64,000 bases of DNA from Candidatus Eisenbergiella merdavium (GTDB taxonomy: Bacteria > Bacillota > Clostridia > Lachnospirales > Lachnospiraceae), in NCBI GenBank assembly GCA_019119595.1, contig DWWS01000066.1, forward strand, positions 1-64,000, read 5' to 3'. The notes beneath the pieces are model-generated. The model saw nothing but the letters and a program-made list of their open reading frames with translations. It did not search any database and was not told where the DNA came from. Each line of letters starts with the position of its first letter. Within the stretch, counting starts at the first letter, position 1. Shown here one piece after another: positions 16,657 through 25,309 of the stretch. A program made the translations under genes and the position numbers.

Positions 16657-17891
16657 ATACAAAAATGAAAAAAGCGTTGATAATCACCACGATCAGTGGT
16701 TTTGTGCCGCAGTTTGAAATGAATAACGTCTCTCTCCTGCAGGAAATGGGATACGAGGTGCATTATGCATCCAATTTTAACCGGCCCGTATATGATTTTG
16801 ACAAAGAATTATTTCAGCAATGGGGCATCATTACCCACCCGCTGTTCATCGAGAAATCCCCTGTACATGTTATAAAAAACTGCAGAGCACTCCGGCAGCT
16901 GAAAAATCTGCTTGAAAAGGAGCGGTTCGATCTGGTCCACTGCCACAATCCCATGGGCGGTGTGCTCGGGAGGCTGGCCGGAAGCCTGTTTTCCCCCGAG
17001 AGTGTGATCCTGTATACAGCGCATGGCTTTCATTTTTATAAAAAAGCCCCCTGGAGAAACTGGCTTCTGTTCTACCCGGCAGAGCGGGCGCTGGCCCGGC
17101 TGACGGACATCCTGATCACCATCAACGAAGAAGACTATGAAAGAGCCTGCCGTTTCCGGCTGAGAAACAAAGCTGCTGCCAAGGGGAGCGTATGGAAGAT
17201 CCCCGGCGTCGGTCTGGATGTAAGCCGTTTTCAGCCGGCGGAAGGGATACGGCAGGAACGCAAACGGGAGCTTGGATTTCCGTCGGACTGCTTCCTTTTG
17301 TTATCGGTGGGCGAGCTGAACCGGAACAAGAATCACCGGGCCGTTATCCGGGCTCTTTCCCGGATGGAGCAGCGGGATGTCTGCTATGGGATCTGTGGGA
17401 GAGGAAACAGAAAGAAGGCGCTGGAGACGCTGATCGCCAAAGAAGGACTCCAGGACAGGGTGAAGCTTTTGGGATATCGGAAGGATATCGAACGGGTACT
17501 CCCGGCGGCGGACTGCTTCCTGTTCCCGTCCAGAAGAGAAGGCTTTGGCATGGCAGCCGTAGAGGCGATGGCGGCAGGGCTTGCGCTCATCACCTCAGAC
17601 TGTCGCGGGACCAGGGAATATATGAAGGACGGCGTAACAGGCATTGTCTGTCGGAAAAACCGTCCGGAAAGCTATGCGGAAGCGGTTCAGAGGCTGCGGG
17701 GCGCGCCTGAGAAACGACGGGAAATGGGCTGCGCCAGCCGGGAAAGGGCGCTTCTGTTCAGCAGGACGGCCACAGAAAGCGTCATGAGGCGGGTCTATGA
17801 AGCGGCTTCCCGGCAGTGTGAACGGGTGAGGAAGCGGGAAACGGCGCCCATACATAGAGAGCCGGACACAGCCAAAAAAGCAAAGGCATAA
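16653..17891 (+). CDS. Family 4 (GT-B fold) glycosyltransferase
   Basis: 412 residues from the overlapping GTG, or 408 from ATG at 16665. ALIITTISGFVPQFEMNNVSLLQEMGYEVHYASNF is the GT4 N-domain; FDLVHCHNPMGGVLGRLAG and TAHGFHFYKKAPWRNW follow. In the C-domain, LLSVGELNRNKNHRAVIRAL and the E-x7-E motif (SRREGFGMAAVEAMAAGLALI) are the nucleotide-sugar site. It resembles EpsD- and CapM-like enzymes that add sugars to a lipid-linked acceptor at the inner membrane face. Donor and acceptor cannot be told. Confidence 0.88.
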   Translation: MNTKMKKALIITTISGFVPQFEMNNVSLLQEMGYEVHYASNFNRPVYDFDKELFQQWGIITHPLFIEKSPVHVIKNCRALRQLKNLLEKERFDLVHCHNPMGGVLGRLAGSLFSPESVILYTAHGFHFYKKAPWRNWLLFYPAERALARLTDILITINEEDYERACRFRLRNKAAAKGSVWKIPGVGLDVSRFQPAEGIRQERKRELGFPSDCFLLLSVGELNRNKNHRAVIRALSRMEQRDVCYGICGRGNRKKALETLIAKEGLQDRVKLLGYRKDIERVLPAADCFLFPSRREGFGMAAVEAMAAGLALITSDCRGTREYMKDGVTGIVCRKNRPESYAEAVQRLRGAPEKRREMGCASRERALLFSRTATESVMRRVYEAASRQCERVRKRETAPIHREPDTAKKAKA

Positions 17892-17920
17892 ATACGGGGG
17901 ATTCTGACGGAAAGCGCTGC

Positions 17921-17953
17921 TTTGTAAATACAAAAACGTGTACGGCATGGAGG
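17921..17953 (+). promoter_or_regulatory. Hairpin plus CGGCATGGAGG element
   Basis: TTTGTA-AA-TACAAA (17921-17934) precedes CGGCATGGAGG, which serves as ribosome binding site for the GT2 gene at 17960. Confidence 0.5.
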
Positions 17954-17959
17954 GATATC

Positions 17960-18865
17960 ATGTCAAACATACTGGTTACCGTGGTGATGGGCGTGTACAA
18001 CCAGCACAACAAAGAACAGCTGGAGGAGGCGGTCCGTTCCATTCTCGCGCAGACGATGAAGAGCTGGGAGCTGATCATCTGCGACGACGGCTCGGATTCG
18101 GAGGCGGCCCGGAACCTGAGAGATTATGAAAACAGGGATCCGCGCATCCGTGTGATCCGCCATTCCCAAAACAGGGGCCTTGCGGCCACGCTGAACACCT
18201 GCATCGCACAGGCAAGGGGGAAATATATCGCCCGCATGGACGCGGACGACATTTCCAGGCCCCAGCGGCTGGAACAGCAGTACCGGTTTCTGGAAACCCA
18301 TATCCAGTACGCCTTTGTAGGCTGCAACGCGGACCTGATTGACAAGGACGGCGTTTGGGGGATGCGCAGGATGCCGGAAAAGCCGGAAAGAAAGGACTTC
18401 CTTCCCTATTCTCCCTTCATCCACCCTTCCGTCATGGTGCGCAGGGAGGTGTATCTCATGAGCGGCGGCTATTATGTCTCAAGGGAGACCTGGAGGTGCG
18501 AGGATTATGAGCTGTTCATGCGCCTGTACGCGGAAGGGTATCAGGGCTACAACATGCAGGAACGGCTGTTCTGCTACCGGGAGGACAAGGCCAGCTATGA
18601 GCGCAGGAGATTCCGTTACCGCCTGGATGAGGCCCGTATCCGCCGCCGGAATTTTAAGAATCTCGGCATGGCCGGGCCGGTGGCCTGGTTCTATATTATC
18701 CGTCCCGTGGCCGCGGGGCTGCTCCCGATTTCGGTTTTGATGTACATAAAACAACGGCAGGTGAAGAAAGAGGTTGCTTCTGTTGAATCCTTCCATACGA
18801 CAAAACAAACTGAATCATTACCGCAGGCTGCTGAAACGGACGCCAGGGCTGCTGGAGGTCTCTGA
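17960..18865 (+). CDS. Family 2 (GT-A fold) glycosyltransferase
   Basis: 301 residues. VTVVMGVYNQHNKEQLEEAVRSILAQTMKSWELIICDDGSDSEAARNL is the nucleotide-binding half of a GT2 fold, ARMDADDISRPQRLEQQ carries the DxD metal site, and WRCEDYELFMRLYAEGY the ED catalytic region. The end (MAGPVAWFYIIRPVAAGLLPISVLMYI) is hydrophobic and may sit in or on the membrane. It overlaps the following gene by about 80 bases in another frame, showing tight operon packing. Confidence 0.88.
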   Translation: MSNILVTVVMGVYNQHNKEQLEEAVRSILAQTMKSWELIICDDGSDSEAARNLRDYENRDPRIRVIRHSQNRGLAATLNTCIAQARGKYIARMDADDISRPQRLEQQYRFLETHIQYAFVGCNADLIDKDGVWGMRRMPEKPERKDFLPYSPFIHPSVMVRREVYLMSGGYYVSRETWRCEDYELFMRLYAEGYQGYNMQERLFCYREDKASYERRRFRYRLDEARIRRRNFKNLGMAGPVAWFYIIRPVAAGLLPISVLMYIKQRQVKKEVASVESFHTTKQTESLPQAAETDARAAGGL

Positions 18866-20270
18866 GAGAGCCTATGAAAGGGCGCTTTCGGAAGAGGCTT
18901 CCGGTGTGACACAGGCACAGATCTGCGCCAGCATGTTCGTGCTGGGCCCGGTTCTCTTTGCCTTCGTCTCCTGGGTGCTGAAGCAGGCGCGGGAGGCGGG
19001 AAAGCGCAGGCTGTATTTCCTCTCGCGGGATGGCTGGCTGATGTACCTGATGGCGAGACAGCTATGCAGGACGCAGGCCGGTCTCCCGGAGGCCGGTTCC
19101 CGGGAGGCTGGTTCCCCGAAGGATGATTCTCCGGAGGGTGGCCCGGCGGAGTCCCCACCCCTGGAATGCCGGTATCTGTACGCCTCCCGTTACGCATGGA
19201 GGATACCGGAGCAGCATCTGATCGGAAAGCGGAGCCTGGAGCGGATCTGCCGGGGCGGTATGCATGTGACCTTTGCCGACATGATGAAAAGAGCCGGGCT
19301 GACCGGGGAGGAGGCGGAGCGGATCGCCGCTTTTGCGTGCCCCGGGCAGCGGACGGACGAGGTCCTTTCCTGGAGCGGGATCCAGCGCCTGAAGGGTCCC
19401 CTTTTCGGGTGCAGGGAGTTCTGGGAGCTTGCAGACGAACGCTCCCGCAGCCGCTATGGAGACACCTTGGGCTACCTTTCCCAGGAGGGACTGTTGGATG
19501 ACATCCCCTACGCGCTGGTGGACAGCGGCTGGATCGGCACCATGCAGGAAAGTCTTTCCCACCTTCTTGAAAGCGCCGGATACAGCCGGAGAGTGGAGGG
19601 CTATTACTTCGGCCTGTACAGCCTGCCGCAGACGGTGGAAGCAGGGGCGTTCCACAGCTGGTACTTTGAACCCGGCTCAGGGACAGGCCGCAAGGCGCAT
19701 TTTTCCAACTGCCTGTTTGAATGCATCTTCACGGCCCCCCATGGGATGACGATGGGCTATGAGCGGGCGGAGGGCAGGTGGGAGCCTGTGCTTGCCGGGA
19801 TGCATCCGGAAAACGAAGCGTGGGTGGAACGGCAGATGCGCCTGTTTGAGCTCTATGCCCAGGCCCTTTCGGAAAGCCTTTCAAAGGGGCGCGCCGGAAG
19901 CCTGGAGGAGGAAGCGGCCGCCCTGCGGGTCCGGGGGCTTCTGGGAAGCCTGATGTCCGCCCCGTCCCCGGAGGAAGGGGAGTGCTTTGGAAGCGTTTCT
20001 TTTTCCGATGACGTGACGGAGGAACGGATGCGACCGCTGGCGGCGCGCCTGACACAGCGGCAGCTTCTGGGACATCATCCTCTTCCCCGCCTTTATCTGA
20101 CGCTGCTTCCCGGGAAATGGAAGCTTCAGGACAGCGGCTGGATCGAAGGGAGCATCCGTCTGTACGGCGGATGCCTGTATGGCTGGCACAGGGCGGGAGC
20201 TCTTCTCTATAAATATGCCCTGTATGCGAGGATGCGGTATGGTTTCAGGAAAGGACGGAAGGCAGCTTAG
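18783..20270 (+). CDS. Polysaccharide-locus protein with COG5610-type C-terminal domain (no HAD domain)
   Basis: About 495 residues. No ATG is suitably placed; TTG at 18783 has AAGAGG nine bases upstream and overlaps the end of the GT2 gene. KRRLYFLSRDGWLMYLMARQL near residue 75 and YALVDSGWIGTMQESLSHLL near 245 match the same two motifs in the 697-residue protein encoded at 23138 (RILFLARDGDIL, VVDIGWAGSGAMALDV). In that protein the domain follows a HAD hydrolase domain; here the HAD part is missing. An insertion of five pentapeptide repeats (residues ~99-123) separates the two halves. Probably a cytoplasmic glycan-synthesis factor; function unknown. Confidence 0.72.
   Translation: MNPSIRQNKLNHYRRLLKRTPGLLEVSERAYERALSEEASGVTQAQICASMFVLGPVLFAFVSWVLKQAREAGKRRLYFLSRDGWLMYLMARQLCRTQAGLPEAGSREAGSPKDDSPEGGPAESPPLECRYLYASRYAWRIPEQHLIGKRSLERICRGGMHVTFADMMKRAGLTGEEAERIAAFACPGQRTDEVLSWSGIQRLKGPLFGCREFWELADERSRSRYGDTLGYLSQEGLLDDIPYALVDSGWIGTMQESLSHLLESAGYSRRVEGYYFGLYSLPQTVEAGAFHSWYFEPGSGTGRKAHFSNCLFECIFTAPHGMTMGYERAEGRWEPVLAGMHPENEAWVERQMRLFELYAQALSESLSKGRAGSLEEEAAALRVRGLLGSLMSAPSPEEGECFGSVSFSDDVTEERMRPLAARLTQRQLLGHHPLPRLYLTLLPGKWKLQDSGWIEGSIRLYGGCLYGWHRAGALLYKYALYARMRYGFRKGRKAA
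19077..19151 (+). repeat. Five 15-nt tandem units inside a coding region
   Basis: Units GCCGGTCTCCCGGAG, GCCGGTTCCCGGGAG, GCTGGTTCCCCGAAG, GATGATTCTCCGGAG, GGTGGCCCGGCGGAG encode AGLPE-AGSRE-AGSPK-DDSPE-GGPAE. Length changes would stay in frame. Confidence 0.85.
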
Positions 20271-20273
20271 GGA

Positions 20274-21047
20274 ATGAAGAGATATGAAGAACTGAAACAG
20301 TACGTCTTTGTGGTAAGACAGCTTGTGGCACGGGAGATAAAGAGGAAGTATTCCAGATCCTACCTTGGGATCCTATGGAGCGTGCTGAACCCGCTTTTGA
20401 ACATGGTGGTGCTCTCTTTTATCTTTACGAAGATGTTTTCCAGGAGCATTGAGAACTACCCCCTGTACCTGCTGACCGGACAGACCATCTGGCAGCTCTT
20501 TACCGGGGCGACCAACGCGGCCATGACAGTCATGGTGGATAACCGGGTGATGCTCACCAGGGTCAAGTTCCCCATGAGGATCTTCCCCATAGCGCGGGTA
20601 TACAGCGCGCTGGTCAATTACCTGTACACCTTCGTGGCCTACCTCGTGATGCTGCTGGTGTTCCGGATCCGTCCGGACATTACCATGCTGGCCGCGCCGG
20701 TCATCATCCTGTGCCTGACCCTGTTCTCCCTGGGGCTTGGATACCTGTTGGCCGTGGCCTATGTGTTCTTTGCGGATATCAAATATCTGTATTCCGTACT
20801 GCTGAGCCTGTGGATGTACTGCTCCGCCATTTTCTATCCGGTGGAACAGCTCCCGGAGGTCATCGGGAGGATCATCGAGGCCAATCCGGTATACAACTAC
20901 ATCGCCTGCATGAGGGAGACCATGCTGTACGCCTCCTGGCCCGCGCCGTCCCAGTGGCTGAGGATGTTCCTCTGGGCTGCCGTGATGTATGCGGCGGGAA
21001 GCCTGGCATTTTCCCGGAGCCAGAACCGGATCATGCAGACCGTATAA
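20274..21047 (+). CDS. ABC-2 type polysaccharide export permease
   Basis: 257 residues, six predicted membrane helices. VVRQLVAREIKRKYSRSYLGILWSVLNPLLNMVVLSFIF is the amphipathic entry helix and first TM of TagG/Wzm-type permeases (PF01061). YSALVNYLYTFVAYLVMLLVF and FYPVEQLPEVIGRIIEANPVYNYIACMRE complete the fold. It should form a homodimeric channel that moves a lipid-linked glycan across the membrane, powered by the ATPase encoded next. The start lies four bases after the preceding stop. Confidence 0.92.
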   Translation: MKRYEELKQYVFVVRQLVAREIKRKYSRSYLGILWSVLNPLLNMVVLSFIFTKMFSRSIENYPLYLLTGQTIWQLFTGATNAAMTVMVDNRVMLTRVKFPMRIFPIARVYSALVNYLYTFVAYLVMLLVFRIRPDITMLAAPVIILCLTLFSLGLGYLLAVAYVFFADIKYLYSVLLSLWMYCSAIFYPVEQLPEVIGRIIEANPVYNYIACMRETMLYASWPAPSQWLRMFLWAAVMYAAGSLAFSRSQNRIMQTV

Positions 21048-21072
21048 CGTTTCTGATATTTTTATGTGCTTC

Positions 21073-21098
21073 AGCGTAAAACGCTTCGGCATGGAGGT
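21073..21098 (+). promoter_or_regulatory. Hairpin plus CGGCATGGAGG element
   Basis: AGCGT-AAA-ACGCT (21073-21085), then TCGGCATGGAGGTAACT and the ATG of the ABC ATPase fusion gene. Confidence 0.55.
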
Positions 21099-21102
21099 AA
21101 CT

Positions 21103-23112
21103 ATGAAAACAGGCAGTAGGAGAATCCAAAACTGCACATCGTTCCTGGCTTTTTTACTGGCGCTTTCCGGTCTGGCGGCCGGATGGTTCACGGTCGGGCT
21201 CAGCGTCCGTGCGGAGGATGCGTCCGTGGTTTACGGTTCGGAGGAATATACCCCGCAGGCGGAAGAGGAATTCAACATCGGCCTGTATATCCGCTGCGAC
21301 GCTCCGGATTTCGTCTATACTGTGGCAATGAGCTATGATCCTGCTCGAATGGAATACCTGGGCGGGGCGGACAGCGCGGAGAACGGCATGCTTCGGTTCG
21401 CGGGGGAGGCTTCCGGAGGGGAGCGCAGGTACATGCTCACCTTCCGGGCGCTGACGGAAGGGGCATGCGCCGTCAGCGTGACGGAGGCCGCGGTGATCAC
21501 CGACCCTTCGGCCGGAATTGTCGCGGAGGAAGGGGAGATGGGAGCCGGGATGGCGGAGGATCTGGCCGCGCAGACGGCACCGCCGTCCGTTGCCAGCATC
21601 ACGGCGCTGGGAACGGCGGCGGTTCGGATCAGTCCTCCCGTAGACTGCAGCCTTTCCGCCCTTTCCATTGAAGAGCTTCCCGATTTTGCCCTGGAGCCGG
21701 ATGTGTATGAATACGACCTTACCGTTTCACCGAATACACAAGAGCTTGGGCTGAGCGCTTCTGTCTCGGACGAAAGGGCCGCTGTGAGCATTTCGGACAC
21801 AGATCTGGAAACGGGGGAAAATACCATTACGGTTACGGTGAGAGGGGGAAAGGAATCCAGAGAGTACCTGCTGCATGTGACAAGACCGGAGGCGGAGAGA
21901 CAGGAAGAAGGGGTGGAAACGGGAGAGACGGTTGGAACGGAACCGGGAATTCTGCTTCCGGCGGAAGATACCCTGGATGCAGAGGGCGGTATGGAACAGA
22001 ATGCTTCCCTGCCGACGAATGAGGAAGCCCCGGATGCTGTGGCCGTCATGGCACAGCCCGCAGAGGAAAACGGCGGGAGCGGGCTGTTTTCCCTGCTGCA
22101 TTTCCGGTATCTGCTCCTGGGCGGGGGCATCCTCCTGCTGGCAGCGGCCGGAGGGCTGGCCTTCCTTCTATGGAAGCGGAAACAAAGAGACAGATACTTT
22201 GACGACGAAGACGATGAAATGGAGTGGTTGAATCTGAACGAGGATGAAGCATGGATACAGTGGCTTTCCGAGGTGGAGGAAGCGGAAGAAGAAATGACAG
22301 AAATTGAGACCAGGCAGCCAATACAGAAGGCTGCACAGAAACCCGCAGCCGCGGCACCCGAAGCCGGAGCACAGCAGCCTCCCGTCATCCGTATCGAGGA
22401 CGTGAGCATGCGCTTTAAGATCAGCGAGGTCAACGCAGGGAGTCTGAAGGAATACCTGCTCGTCACCCTGAAGCGGCAGAACAGATATCATGAGCTGGAA
22501 GCGCTCCGGCACATCACCTTTGACATCCATAAAGGGGAGGTGATCGGCATCATCGGCACCAACGGCTCCGGAAAAAGCACCCTTTTAAAGTTGATCGCCG
22601 GCGTGCTGAAGCCCTCCGAAGGAAACATCGAGGTAGATCGGAAAAAGGTTCAGCTCCTCACCCTGGGAACGGGCTTTGATGCGGAGCTGACAGCACGGGA
22701 AAATGTCTATCTGAACGGGGCCATCATCGGCTACAGCAGGGAATTTATCGATGAGAACTTTGACAGAATCGTAAAATTCGCCGAGCTGGACGGCTTCATG
22801 GATGAAAAGATCAAGAACTTTTCATCCGGTATGATGTCCCGCCTGGGCTTTGCCATCGCTACCGTGGGCGAAACGGCGGAGATCCTGATCCTGGACGAGG
22901 TGTTGAGCGTGGGAGACATGTTCTTCCGCAAAAAGAGCGAGCAGAGGATCAAGGAGATGATCCACAGCGGCTCCACGGTGCTGATCGTATCCCATTCCAC
23001 GGATACCATCATCAAAAACTGCACCAAAGCGGTCTGGATCGAAAAAGGGGTCCTGAAGGAGATCGGCGAGCCGAAAAAGGTCTGCGCGGCCTATCGGAAG
23101 CTTGCCGGGTAG
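21103..23112 (+). CDS. ABC transporter ATPase fused to an extracellular cohesin-like/cadherin-like module
   Basis: 669 residues in one uninterrupted frame, start set by GGAGGTAACT. Residues 1-37 are a signal sequence (FLAFLLALSGLAAGWFTVGLSVRA). Residues ~45-150 resemble a cohesin fold (FNIGLYIRCDAPDFVYTVAM, SYDPARMEYLGG). Residues ~183-258 match a cadherin-like beta-sandwich (PF12733: LEPDVYEYDLTVSPNTQEL). An acidic linker leads to a membrane helix at 336-357 (YLLLGGGILLLAAAGGLAFLLW), a very acidic cytoplasmic linker, and from ~427 a TagH/Wzt-type ATPase with Walker A GTNGSGKST (~485-493), signature FSSGM (~573) and Walker B EILILDEV (~593-600). B. subtilis TagH has the reverse order (ATPase first). 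It should energise the permease upstream. Confidence 0.9.
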   Translation: MKTGSRRIQNCTSFLAFLLALSGLAAGWFTVGLSVRAEDASVVYGSEEYTPQAEEEFNIGLYIRCDAPDFVYTVAMSYDPARMEYLGGADSAENGMLRFAGEASGGERRYMLTFRALTEGACAVSVTEAAVITDPSAGIVAEEGEMGAGMAEDLAAQTAPPSVASITALGTAAVRISPPVDCSLSALSIEELPDFALEPDVYEYDLTVSPNTQELGLSASVSDERAAVSISDTDLETGENTITVTVRGGKESREYLLHVTRPEAERQEEGVETGETVGTEPGILLPAEDTLDAEGGMEQNASLPTNEEAPDAVAVMAQPAEENGGSGLFSLLHFRYLLLGGGILLLAAAGGLAFLLWKRKQRDRYFDDEDDEMEWLNLNEDEAWIQWLSEVEEAEEEMTEIETRQPIQKAAQKPAAAAPEAGAQQPPVIRIEDVSMRFKISEVNAGSLKEYLLVTLKRQNRYHELEALRHITFDIHKGEVIGIIGTNGSGKSTLLKLIAGVLKPSEGNIEVDRKKVQLLTLGTGFDAELTARENVYLNGAIIGYSREFIDENFDRIVKFAELDGFMDEKIKNFSSGMMSRLGFAIATVGETAEILILDEVLSVGDMFFRKKSEQRIKEMIHSGSTVLIVSHSTDTIIKNCTKAVWIEKGVLKEIGEPKKVCAAYRKLAG

Positions 23113-23137
23113 GCCTGTGGCAGAAAGGGAATCCAAC

Positions 23138-25231
23138 ATGGGGCTGACGACGCTCAGAATGAACGCATACGGCACGCTGGTCAACCGGGTGCCGGAGATC
23201 AGAGAAAAATATCATAAGATGCGCGACGATCAGACCTCCTCCTGGCAGCGTCCGCTGGCCTGGTTCTATCTGGGGGTGCTGAACCTGGGATGGCTCCTGG
23301 GGTGGCGGCCGGAAGGGGCGGCCGCCGGAAGGGGCATGGGACGGGATACGCGGACAGCCAAACGGCTTTCTGCCAAAGGCGGCGTTTATGGCGGCGGCCC
23401 TGCGGAATCCGTCGGGAGCGTAAGAGAGACGCCGGAGCGTCTGGCGCAGAGGCTTTCCGCCTATGACGTGATTTCCTTCGACGTTTTTGATACACTGCTG
23501 TTTCGTCCTTTTGCCAGCCCGGAGGATCTGTTCTACATCGTGGGGCAGAAGCTGGATTATCTGGATTTCAGACGCATCCGCATGGAGGCGGAGCGCTGCG
23601 CCAGACAGGAGTGCCTGGAGAAAAAAGGACACCGGGAAGCGTCCCTTTCGGATATCTACGACTGGCTGGAACGGGAGGCGGGCATCCCGAAGGAGGAGGG
23701 CATGCGCGTCGAGCAGGAGACAGAGCTTGAGCTGTGCTTTGCAAACCCGTACATGCTTCAGGTCTGTGACCGCATGAAACAGAGCGGAAAACGGATCATC
23801 GCCCTGTCGGACATGTACCTGCCTTCAGAGTCTATCCGGCGCATGCTGGAAAAATGCGGCTTCGGGCAGATCCGGGACTGTCATGTTTCCTGCGAATACG
23901 GCTGCTCCAAAAGCGACGGCAGCCTGTATGGGAAGCTTATGCAGAAGCTTGGGACGGGACGGTACGTCCATGTGGGAGACAACCGGATATCCGACGGGGA
24001 GAACGCGCGGAAGGCGGGATGGGACAGCATTTCCTGTACCAACGTCAACGCGGCGGGAAAGCCCTTCCGTGCCATGGAGATGTCCCGGATCACGGGCAGC
24101 GTTTACCGGGGGCTGGTGAACGCCCGCCTGCATAACGGCCTGCAGAGCTATGACCGGGACTATGAATGCGGGTTTGTTTACGGCGGCATCTTCGCCCTGG
24201 GCTACTGCCAGTTCATCCACGATTATGCGCAGGGGCACGGGATCGAAAGGATCCTGTTTCTGGCAAGGGACGGGGATATCCTCAGTCAGGTCTACCGCCT
24301 GCTCTATCCAAAGGAAGAGGAAGCGGGCAGGATCCGCTACGTCCTCTGGTCCAGGCTTGCGGCGGTAAAGCTTGCGGCCCCCTACTATAAATACGACTAT
24401 TTCAGGAGATTCCTGTTCCATAAGGTGAACCAGGGCTTCACCCTGGAGCAGATCTTTGCGGCCATGGAGCTTAACGACCTGCTGGACGGGCTGACCGGGG
24501 CTGCAGGGCCGGGAGGAAGCACAGGAGAGAGGCTGATGCATGCCGGGCTTTCTCTGAAAAAGGAAGATACCCTGACAGACAGGAACGTGCATACGGTGAA
24601 GGATTATCTGAACGGACGCTGGGAACAGGTGCTCGCCCATTATGAGGATCAGCTGGAGGAAGGCAGACGCTATTATGAAAAGGCGCTGGACGGCGCTTCC
24701 AGGGCCGCCGTTGTGGACATCGGCTGGGCCGGGAGCGGCGCGATGGCCCTGGATGTGCTGGTCAACCGGGTCTGGGGCCTGGACTGTGAGATCATTGGCC
24801 TCCTGGCCGGGACCAACACCAGGCACAACGCCGAGCCGGACATGAGCGAGGCCCAGCTTGCCGGCGGAAAGCTGATCAGCTACCTGTTCTCCCAGTCCCA
24901 TAACCGGGATCTGTGGGAACAGCACGACCCGGCAAAGGGAGACAACGTGGCGATGGAAAGACTGCTGTCCTCCCCGCTGCCCGGATTCCGGGGCTTCTTT
25001 GGCCCGGACTGGGAGGCGCGGGCCCTGACTCCCCGAACCGACAGGGAAGGCAAACAGGCGGAACGGATCCAGCAGGGGATCCTGGATTTTGTCCGGCTGT
25101 ACCAGGAAAGCGGCATGAGCCGGTATGTCCCTTCCATCAGCGGCCGGGATGCCGCAGCGCCCGCTTATCTGTGGATGGAAGCGCGGCGCGGGCAGACGGC
25201 GGGGGAGGATATCCAGTGCGTGCTGGCCTGA
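23138..25231 (+). CDS. HAD-superfamily hydrolase with COG5610-type glycan-locus domain
   Basis: 697 residues from ATG at 23138 (AAAGGGA upstream). HAD motifs are intact: FDVFDTLLFR (Asp at ~115 and ~118), ALSDMYLPSE (~222-231), a conserved KSDGSLYGKL lysine region, and VGDNRISDGENARKAG (~282). From ~345 a second domain begins (YGGIFALGYCQFIHDYAQ, RILFLARDGDIL) and ends with VVDIGWAGSGAMALDV. Proteins of this layout occur in capsule loci, sometimes joined to glycosyltransferases; the HAD half probably acts on a phosphorylated sugar or nucleotide sugar. It shares the second domain with the protein at 18783, and the two flank the ABC transporter genes. Confidence 0.82.
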   Translation: MGLTTLRMNAYGTLVNRVPEIREKYHKMRDDQTSSWQRPLAWFYLGVLNLGWLLGWRPEGAAAGRGMGRDTRTAKRLSAKGGVYGGGPAESVGSVRETPERLAQRLSAYDVISFDVFDTLLFRPFASPEDLFYIVGQKLDYLDFRRIRMEAERCARQECLEKKGHREASLSDIYDWLEREAGIPKEEGMRVEQETELELCFANPYMLQVCDRMKQSGKRIIALSDMYLPSESIRRMLEKCGFGQIRDCHVSCEYGCSKSDGSLYGKLMQKLGTGRYVHVGDNRISDGENARKAGWDSISCTNVNAAGKPFRAMEMSRITGSVYRGLVNARLHNGLQSYDRDYECGFVYGGIFALGYCQFIHDYAQGHGIERILFLARDGDILSQVYRLLYPKEEEAGRIRYVLWSRLAAVKLAAPYYKYDYFRRFLFHKVNQGFTLEQIFAAMELNDLLDGLTGAAGPGGSTGERLMHAGLSLKKEDTLTDRNVHTVKDYLNGRWEQVLAHYEDQLEEGRRYYEKALDGASRAAVVDIGWAGSGAMALDVLVNRVWGLDCEIIGLLAGTNTRHNAEPDMSEAQLAGGKLISYLFSQSHNRDLWEQHDPAKGDNVAMERLLSSPLPGFRGFFGPDWEARALTPRTDREGKQAERIQQGILDFVRLYQESGMSRYVPSISGRDAAAPAYLWMEARRGQTAGEDIQCVLA

Positions 25232-25309
25232 AGCAGGCCGAAATTGGTCCGAGTGAAAACGATCATAACAGAAACAATGCTGATAGAAACAAAGAGGTGC
25301 TTTGAACCA

